From assembly GCA_050248375.1 (NCBI GenBank), contig JBFWSL010000028.1, positions 1-22,270 on the forward strand: 22,270 nt of DNA, read 5' to 3'. The translations under genes were made by a program, and so were the position numbers. Positions 14,097 to 19,949 of the stretch are shown one piece after another. The notes below the pieces were generated by a model. The model was not told the DNA's origin. It ran no database searches and saw only the letters and a list, made by a program, of their open reading frames with translations. Origin of the DNA: JAYZVT01 sp050248375 (lineage in GTDB: Bacteria > Pseudomonadota > Alphaproteobacteria > Rhizobiales > Methyloligellaceae). The number at the start of each line of letters is the position of its first letter. Position 1 is the first letter of the stretch.

Positions 14097-14119
14097 CGAA
14101 CGCCTGTTCCGGGACAGCC

Positions 14120-15304
14120 ATGACCGCCGTTATGCCGACATATGCGCGGGCCGACCTCGTATTCGAAAGCGGGGAAGGGGCCTGGCTGACCACAGCGTCC
14201 GGCGAGCGCTATCTCGACATGGGCGCGGGCGTCGCCGTCACCTCGCTCGGCCATGCCCATCCGGCCCTGGTGGAGGCCTTGCGGGAACAGGCCGGCAAGC
14301 TCTGGCACTGCTCCAACCTCTACCGCATCGCCGGGCAGGAGCGGCTGGCCGCGCGGCTGGCATCGCTCAGCTTCGCCGGCAAGGTGTTCTTCTCCAACTC
14401 CGGGGCGGAGGCCTGCGAGGCCGCGATCAAGATCGCCCGCAAGTACCACTCGGCCTCCGGCCATCCCGAGCGCTACCGCATCATCACCTTCGAGGGCGCC
14501 TTCCATGGCCGCACCCTCGCGACCATCGCCGCCGGCGGCCAGGCCAAGCATCTCGACGGGTTCGGCCCCAGGGTGGATGGCTTCGATCAGGCGCCCCTCA
14601 ACGATCTGGACGCCGTGAAGGCGCTCGTCGGCGACGACACCGCCGCCATCATGATCGAGCCTGTCCAGGGCGAGGGCGGCGTGCGGCAGGCCGATCCGGC
14701 CTTCCTGCGCGCGCTGCGCGATCTGTGCGACGAGCGCGGCCTGCTACTCGTCTTCGACGAGGTGCAGACCGGCATGGGCCGCACCGGCAAGCTGTTCGCC
14801 TATGAGTGGTCCGGCGTGAAGCCCGACGTCATGGCGCTGGCCAAGGGTATCGCCGGCGGCTTTCCGCTCGGCGCCTGCCTGGCGACCGACGAGGCCGCGA
14901 AGGGCATGACCGCGGGCACCCACGGCTCGACCTTCGGCGGCAACCCGCTCGCCATGGCCGCCGCCAACGCCACCCTCGACATCATCGCCGAGCCGGCCTT
15001 CCTGGAGCGCGTGCGCCGCGCCGGCCTGCGCCTCAAGCAGAAGCTCGCCGCCATTCGCGACGAGAATTCCGGCCTCATCGAGGAGGTGAGGGGCGAGGGA
15101 TTGATGATCGGCCTCAGGATGCGCGTGCCCAACACCGAACTGGTGTCGGCATTGCTGGCCGAGCATGTGCTCACGGTGCCCGCCGGCGACAACGTGGTGC
15201 GCCTCATTCCGCCGCTGGTCGTCTCCGACGAGGAGATCGACCTCGCCTGCGAAAAGCTCTCCGCCGCCTGCGCCCGCCTGCGCAGGGCCGCTGGCGCCAA
15301 CTGA
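14120..15304 (+). CDS. Acetylornithine aminotransferase ArgD
   Basis: A 394-residue PLP enzyme that converts N-acetylglutamate semialdehyde to N-acetylornithine in arginine synthesis. Key motifs: FFSNSGAEACEAAIK (90-104), GAFHGRT (126-132), LLLVFDEVQTGMGRTG (208-223, Asp213), Lys242 in ALAKGIAGGFPLGA, and THGSTFGGNPLA (267-278). The short length and these motifs fit ArgD better than the omega-aminotransferase at 2756. ATG at 14120 with GGGACA upstream is preferred; ATG at 14132 is possible. argF follows by 22 nt, so this is an arginine operon. Control probably acts through the promoter and hairpin just upstream; no ArgR-type site was recognised. Confidence 0.93.
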   Translation: MTAVMPTYARADLVFESGEGAWLTTASGERYLDMGAGVAVTSLGHAHPALVEALREQAGKLWHCSNLYRIAGQERLAARLASLSFAGKVFFSNSGAEACEAAIKIARKYHSASGHPERYRIITFEGAFHGRTLATIAAGGQAKHLDGFGPRVDGFDQAPLNDLDAVKALVGDDTAAIMIEPVQGEGGVRQADPAFLRALRDLCDERGLLLVFDEVQTGMGRTGKLFAYEWSGVKPDVMALAKGIAGGFPLGACLATDEAAKGMTAGTHGSTFGGNPLAMAAANATLDIIAEPAFLERVRRAGLRLKQKLAAIRDENSGLIEEVRGEGLMIGLRMRVPNTELVSALLAEHVLTVPAGDNVVRLIPPLVVSDEEIDLACEKLSAACARLRRAAGAN

Positions 15305-15326
15305 CCTTGCGGACGCGGACCGGGCC

Positions 15327-16241
15327 ATGCGGATCAGACATTTTCTCGATATCGATCAATTCGACGCGGCGACGCTGAGGCGCCTGCTCGACGCCGCGGT
15401 GAGGCTCAAGAAGCGGGGCCGCAAGCCGGGCAGGCTGCGCCTGCCGGAAGCCACCGTGCTGGCCATGCTGTTCGACAAGCCGTCCACCCGGACCCGCGTC
15501 TCCTTCGACGTGGCCATGCGCCAGCTCGGCGGCCAGACCATTGTGCTGAACCGCGGCGACATGCAGCTCGGCCGCGGCGAGACCATCGCCGACACCGCGC
15601 GGGTGCTGTCGCGCTTCATCGACGTCATCATGATCCGCACCGGCCCCCACTCCAACCTGACCGAACTGGCGGAGAACGCCACAGTGCCGGTCATCAACGG
15701 CCTCACCGACGAGTCCCATCCCTGCCAGGTCATGGCCGATATCATGACTTTCGAGGAGCATCTGGGTCCCATAAAGGGCCGTGCGGTGGCCTGGATCGGC
15801 GACGGCAACAACGTCTCCCACTCCTGGATCCACGCCGCGGCCCGCTTCGGCTTCTCCCTGCGGCTGGCCTGTCCCGGGGCCCTGCGCCCGGACCCGAAGG
15901 TGGTCGCCCGGGCAAAGGCCGAAGGCGCCGACATCGTCATCGGCGAGGACCCGAAGGCGGCGGCGAGGGGCGCCCATGCCCTCCTCACCGATGTCTGGGT
16001 CTCCATGGGCGACGGCGAGGAAAAGAAGCGGCAGAAACTGCTGAAGCCGTACCAGGTGAACGAAGCGCTGATGAAATTGGCCGCCCCCGATGCCATATTC
16101 ATGCATTGTCTGCCCGCGCACCGCGGCGATGAGGTCACGGCGGGCGTAATCGACGGGCCGCAGTCGGTCGTCTTCGACGAGGCCGAGAACCGGCTGCACG
16201 CGCAAAAGGCCATACTGGCGTGGTGTCTCGGCGTGCTTTGA
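15327..16241 (+). CDS. Ornithine carbamoyltransferase ArgF
   Basis: A 304-residue anabolic OTCase that makes citrulline from ornithine and carbamoyl phosphate in the cytoplasm. The carbamoyl-phosphate site KPSTRTRVSF (51-60) and RTGPH (104-108) are present, as is DESHPCQ (128-134), the ornithine-binding SMG loop in VWVSMGD (223-229), and MHCLPAHRGDEV (259-270) with the active-site Cys261. The length is normal. The ATG at 15327 lies 22 nt after argD; the open frame extends back into argD, but that part is not similar to OTCase. A 16-bp perfect palindrome begins just after its stop codon. Confidence 0.94.
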   Translation: MRIRHFLDIDQFDAATLRRLLDAAVRLKKRGRKPGRLRLPEATVLAMLFDKPSTRTRVSFDVAMRQLGGQTIVLNRGDMQLGRGETIADTARVLSRFIDVIMIRTGPHSNLTELAENATVPVINGLTDESHPCQVMADIMTFEEHLGPIKGRAVAWIGDGNNVSHSWIHAAARFGFSLRLACPGALRPDPKVVARAKAEGADIVIGEDPKAAARGAHALLTDVWVSMGDGEEKKRQKLLKPYQVNEALMKLAAPDAIFMHCLPAHRGDEVTAGVIDGPQSVVFDEAENRLHAQKAILAWCLGVL

Positions 16242-16244
16242 TGC

Positions 16245-16260
16245 GCCGGGCCGGCCCGGC
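16245..16260. repeat. Perfect 16-bp palindrome between argF and hslO
   Basis: GCCGGGCCGGCCCGGC is fully self-complementary and starts 3 bp after the argF stop. No T-run follows. It could be a dyad operator, a cruciform or an mRNA processing signal; nothing in the sequence decides. Confidence 0.5.
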
Positions 16261-16279
16261 CTGAACAGGATCGAGTGGA

Positions 16280-17218
16280 ATGGAACGCTTTGAAGAAACC
16301 CCTGCCGGTCTCGGCACGGGGAACGGCGACGATCTGGTGCTGCCCTTCCAGGCGGAGAGGGCGGGAGCCTCCGGCCGCCTGGCGCGGCTCGGGCCGCTGG
16401 TGGACGACATCCTCACCCGCCATGACTATCCCGAGCCCGTATCCAAGGTGCTGGGCGAGGCGGTGACGCTCACCGCGCTGCTCGGCGCCTCGCTGAAGTT
16501 CGAGGGTACCTTCATCCTCCAGGCGGTCACCGACGGGCCGGTGGACCTGCTGGTCGCCGACTACCGCACCCCCGGCAAGCTGCGCGGCTATGCCCGCTTC
16601 GACGCGGAGAAGATCGCCGCCCTGGACGGCAAGGCCGGCGCCGGCCCGCTGCTGGGCAAGGGCCATATGGCCATGACCATCGACCAGGGGCCGGAGACAG
16701 AGCGCTACCAGGGCATCGTGCCGCTGGAGGGCGGCGGCCTGAACGAGGCGGCGGACATCTATTTCCGCCAGTCCGAGCAGTTGCCGACCTTCATCCGCCT
16801 GGCGGTGGCGCGCCACTATGACGGCGCCAGCGGCCGCCAGTCCTGGCGCGCCGGCGGCCTGCTGCTGCAGCATCTCACGCCCGAGGGCGGCCACGCCTCC
16901 CAGGCCGATACCGACGGCTGGAACCGCGCCAGCACCCTCGCCGCCACGGTGGAGGACGAGGAACTGGTCGATCCCATGCTGCCGCCCGACCGGCTGCTCT
17001 ACCGGCTGTTCCACGAGGAAGGCGTGCGCGCCTTCCGCGCCGCGCCGCTGCGGACCTACTGCCGCTGTTCGGAGAAACGCGTGCGCGGGCTGCTCGCGAG
17101 CTTCTCCGGCGAGGAACTGGCGGACATGGTCGAAAGGGACCAGATCCACGTCACCTGCGAGTTCTGCAACGCCAGATACAGCTTCCCCGCGCGGGAATAT
17201 CTCGACCGGAGGAGCTAG
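16280..17218 (+). CDS. Hsp33 redox-regulated chaperone HslO
   Basis: A 312-residue cytoplasmic holdase chaperone that is activated by oxidation. The N-terminal domain contains GEAVTLTALLGASLKFEGTF (59-78), a typical block, followed by a linker. The C-terminal redox switch has the four zinc-binding cysteines in CxC...CxxC order: Cys261 and Cys263 in YCRCSEKRV, then Cys293 and Cys296 in VTCEFCNARY. All are intact, so zinc binding and disulfide activation should be possible. It follows argF by 38 nt on the same strand; an OTCase-Hsp33 pairing recurs in alphaproteobacteria. Its stop TAG overlaps the argE stop on the other strand in a single CTAG. Confidence 0.94.
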   Translation: MERFEETPAGLGTGNGDDLVLPFQAERAGASGRLARLGPLVDDILTRHDYPEPVSKVLGEAVTLTALLGASLKFEGTFILQAVTDGPVDLLVADYRTPGKLRGYARFDAEKIAALDGKAGAGPLLGKGHMAMTIDQGPETERYQGIVPLEGGGLNEAADIYFRQSEQLPTFIRLAVARHYDGASGRQSWRAGGLLLQHLTPEGGHASQADTDGWNRASTLAATVEDEELVDPMLPPDRLLYRLFHEEGVRAFRAAPLRTYCRCSEKRVRGLLASFSGEELADMVERDQIHVTCEFCNARYSFPAREYLDRRS

Positions 17219-18378
17219 CCCGCCTGCGCGTGCTCGGCGAGGCGTTCGAGGAAGCGCCAGCAGCGGTCGAGTTCGCTTATGTGGATGAACTCGTCGGGCG
17301 CGTGCGCCTGGGCGATGTCGCCGGGACCGCAGATGACCGCGGGCACGCCCGCCTGCTCGAACAGCCCGCCCTCGGTGCCGTAGGAAACGGCGAAGGTCTC
17401 GTTCTGCTCCGCGCATTTCAGCGCCAGCGACACCGCCGGCGACCCCTTGGGCGCGTTGAGCGCGGGCACCTCGCTGACGCGCCGGGTCGTCACTCCGGCG
17501 AGCGGCGAGGCGGCCTTGAGCGCGGGCAGCAGCGTGCCGTCGATGAAGGCCTGGACGCGCCGGGGGATTTCCTCCGGGTCGGTGGCCGGCACCGGGCGGA
17601 ACTGCCAGCGCAGGCGGCAGTGCCTGGGAACGATGTTCATGGCGGTGCCGCCCTGGATGACGCCCACCTGCATGGTGGTGTAGGGCGGATCGAAGCGTGG
17701 CCCGTCGGCGCGGTCGCGCATCTCCGCGACGATGCGGTTCATCTCGCAGATCAGCTCGCCCGCTGCCGCGATGGCGTTGACGCCCAGATGCTGCATCGAG
17801 GAATGGGCTTCCTTGCCGGTGAGCTCGGTGACGAAGCCCTGGATGCCCTTGTGCGCGTCCACCACGCGCATGGAGGTGGGCTCGCCCACGATGACCAGCT
17901 TCGGCCGAGGCAGCTCCGTGCCCAGCCGCGCGATCATCGGCCGGCAGCCCGTGCAGCCCACCTCCTCGTCATAGGACAGCAGCAGGTGAACCGGCGTCCT
18001 GAGATCGCGCTTCATCAGTTCCGGCGCGAAGGCGAGGATACAGGCGACGAAGCCCTTCATGTCGCAGGCGCCCCGCGCGTAGAGCCGGCCCTCGCACTCG
18101 GTCAGCAGGAAAGGGTCGCTGGACCATTTCTGGTCCGTGACCGGCACCACGTCCGTATGGGCGGAGAGGCCGATGCCGGGCACGCCCTCCGGCCCGATGG
18201 TGGCGACAAGGCTGGCCTTTTCCCCGTCCTCGCTGGGCACGCGCCGGCTGGCGATGCCGTGGCCGGAAAGATAGTCCTCGACGAACTCCACCAGCTCCAG
18301 GTTGGAATTGGCGCTGGTGGTGTCGAATTCCACCAGCCGGGCGAGCAATTCCCTGGGCGTCAGCCGGGCGCCGGGCAC
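17215..18378 (-). CDS. Acetylornithine deacetylase ArgE (M20 family)
   Basis: A 387-residue zinc-dependent M20 peptidase-family enzyme that removes the acetyl group from N-acetylornithine. Metal and catalytic residues are in place: His74 and Asp76 in LSAHTDVVP, Asp106 in GACDMKGF, Glu138/Glu139 in SYDEEVG, Glu166 in GEPTSM and His359 in AQAHAPDEF. His192 in EAHSS lies in the dimerisation domain. SGTE-type residues are seen as SYGTEGG. The family also contains succinyl-diaminopimelate desuccinylase and related deacylases, but closeness to argD and argF favours ArgE. The start is GTG at 18378, with AGGAGG about 9 nt upstream. It is convergent with hslO, sharing CTAG at the stops. Confidence 0.88.
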   Translation of the reverse strand: MPGARLTPRELLARLVEFDTTSANSNLELVEFVEDYLSGHGIASRRVPSEDGEKASLVATIGPEGVPGIGLSAHTDVVPVTDQKWSSDPFLLTECEGRLYARGACDMKGFVACILAFAPELMKRDLRTPVHLLLSYDEEVGCTGCRPMIARLGTELPRPKLVIVGEPTSMRVVDAHKGIQGFVTELTGKEAHSSMQHLGVNAIAAAGELICEMNRIVAEMRDRADGPRFDPPYTTMQVGVIQGGTAMNIVPRHCRLRWQFRPVPATDPEEIPRRVQAFIDGTLLPALKAASPLAGVTTRRVSEVPALNAPKGSPAVSLALKCAEQNETFAVSYGTEGGLFEQAGVPAVICGPGDIAQAHAPDEFIHISELDRCWRFLERLAEHAQAG

Positions 18379-18560
18379 GTAAGGGCCTCCTGGGGTTGGA
18401 GTCGCGGGTCAGATCGGGGCGCGGCAGCCGCGCCTGTGGAAGGCAAGCCCGATTGCGGCCTTTCCGTCAACCTCGGGCGGCCATTTTCAGGGGTTAACCG
18501 GGTCTGCAACAACCGAACGGAATTCTGTCGGGAAGCGACGGATGCCGCCCGGATATCGCG

Positions 18561-18566
18561 TATAAT
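18561..18566 (+). promoter_or_regulatory. Candidate -10 element of the efflux operon
   Basis: A perfect TATAAT lies 27 bp before the adaptor start codon. I could not find a good -35 at the right spacing, so an activator may be needed or the match may be chance. No operator-like repeat was recognised next to it. Confidence 0.4.
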
Positions 18567-18593
18567 GCCCCGATTCAAGGGTGAGCGGTAAGC

Positions 18594-19949
18594 ATGCGGG
18601 AACGTGGGAATATCAAGCCGGGCCTGGATTCGCAGGGCGAGGCGGCGCCGAAGCCGGGCGCGGGCGCGCGCCTGAAGCGGTTCCTGGTCCAGGCCGGAAA
18701 GGCCGTGGTTCCGGCCGCCATCCTGCTCGCCTCCATCGCCGCCTACAGCGGCCTCAAGGCCACCAAGCCCGAGCCCCCGCAGCGGCCCAAGCGCCCCATG
18801 ATGCTGGCGGTGCGCACCGAGCCGGTGAAGTTCGTCGACCACCAGCCTGTGCTGACCCTTTATGGCCAGACCACCGCCGGCCGCCGGGTGGAACTGCGCT
18901 CGCTGGTGGCGGGCGAGGTGATCGAGACCGGCGAGCACCTGCGCGAGGGCGGCGTCATAAGGAAGGACGACGTGCTGCTGCGCATCGACCCCTTCATGCA
19001 CCAGGGCGCACTCGACGAGGCCAGGGCCGGCCTCGCCGAGGCGAGGGCGCGGCTGGTGGAGACCGAGGCCACCATCGCCAGCGAAGAGTCCGCGCTCGCC
19101 CGCTCGAAGGAGCAGCTCAGCTTCGCCGAGCGCGACCTCGAACGCGCCGTCCCGCTGGTGGGCAGGGGCACGGTTTCGGAGAAGTCCGTCGACGACCGCC
19201 GCATGATCGTTTCCGAGCGCAAGCAGGGCGTCGAGCAGCGGCAGAACAACCTCAAGATACAGGAGGCCCGCGCGGCACAGCAGCGCGCCCTCATCGCCCA
19301 GTTCGAATGGAAGGTCCGCCAGGCCGAGCGCAACCTGCGCGACACCGTGCTGAAGGCGCCCTTCGACGCCTATATCACCCAGGTCTCGGCCCAGGTGGGC
19401 AAGATCCTGGGCGCCAACGACGCCGTCGCCAGCCTGCTGGACAGCAACTGGATCGACGTGCGCTTCACCCTGTCCGACCAGGAATACGGCCGCATCGCCG
19501 CCACCGAGGGGTCCGTCATCGGCAAGCGCGTCGAGGTGGTGTGGCGCGTCGGCGACAGGCCGCTCGTCTATCCCGGCAGCATCGAGCGCGTGGCCGCCGA
19601 GATTTCCGCCGCCAGCGGCGGCGTCGAGGTCCATGCCCGCCTCGACGACCCGGCCGCGCCGATCCCGATCCGCGCCGGCGCTTTCGTCGAGGTGCACATG
19701 CCCGACCGCAACTACGTCAACGTCATCCGCCTGCCGCAGACGGCGCTCTACGGACGCGACCGCGTCTACGTGGTGGGCGAGGGCGGCAAGCCCGCCGAGC
19801 GCAAGGTGGAGCTGGTCGCCTCCGCCGGCGATGCCGTGCTGCTGCGCGGCGCCATAGAGGCGGGCGAGCGAATTATCGTCACCCGTATTCCCAGCGCCGG
19901 CGACGGCGTCCGCGTGCAGGACCTGTCGAACGATGTCCGCGCCCGCTGA
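18594..19949 (+). CDS. RND efflux periplasmic adaptor (membrane fusion protein)
   Basis: A 451-residue HlyD/AcrA-like adaptor. A cytoplasmic polar tail (1-30) is followed by one membrane anchor (about 37-54), so it is anchored by a helix and not by a lipid. Then come the first half of a lipoyl domain (GQTTAGRRVELRSLVAGEV, near 88-108), a long alpha-helical hairpin (about 135-250) rich in Ala, Glu and Arg, the second lipoyl half with VLKAPFDAYITQVSAQVG, and beta-barrel and membrane-proximal parts (LPQTALYGRDRVYVV). It links the permease to an outer-membrane channel; no channel gene is in the window. AAGGGTGAG is the likely ribosome site. The permease start lies inside its last 17 nt. Confidence 0.9.
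   Translation: MRERGNIKPGLDSQGEAAPKPGAGARLKRFLVQAGKAVVPAAILLASIAAYSGLKATKPEPPQRPKRPMMLAVRTEPVKFVDHQPVLTLYGQTTAGRRVELRSLVAGEVIETGEHLREGGVIRKDDVLLRIDPFMHQGALDEARAGLAEARARLVETEATIASEESALARSKEQLSFAERDLERAVPLVGRGTVSEKSVDDRRMIVSERKQGVEQRQNNLKIQEARAAQQRALIAQFEWKVRQAERNLRDTVLKAPFDAYITQVSAQVGKILGANDAVASLLDSNWIDVRFTLSDQEYGRIAATEGSVIGKRVEVVWRVGDRPLVYPGSIERVAAEISAASGGVEVHARLDDPAAPIPIRAGAFVEVHMPDRNYVNVIRLPQTALYGRDRVYVVGEGGKPAERKVELVASAGDAVLLRGAIEAGERIIVTRIPSAGDGVRVQDLSNDVRAR

Larger units (their letters stand above)
13716..14119. other. Divergent control region between gcrA and argD
   Basis: No convincing gene lies in these 404 bp. It holds the gcrA ribosome-binding site, GANTC sites at 13758-13762, 13764-13768 and 13949-13953, a perfect 12-bp palindrome CCGCCGCGGCGG at 13778-13789, and a sigma70-like promoter plus a terminator-like hairpin before argD. 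I saw no TTAA-type CtrA site and no convincing DnaA box. Confidence 0.6.

Noticed and set aside
13997..14119. Longer ArgD starting upstream of the terminator hairpin
   Set aside because: The extension would translate the promoter and hairpin and has no similarity to ArgD, which normally begins close to the ATG at 14120.
13716..14119. tRNA gene or riboswitch in the gcrA-argD spacer
   Set aside because: No cloverleaf, T-loop GTTCRA-type sequence or known riboswitch core was recognised; only the promoter and the terminator-like hairpin are clear.
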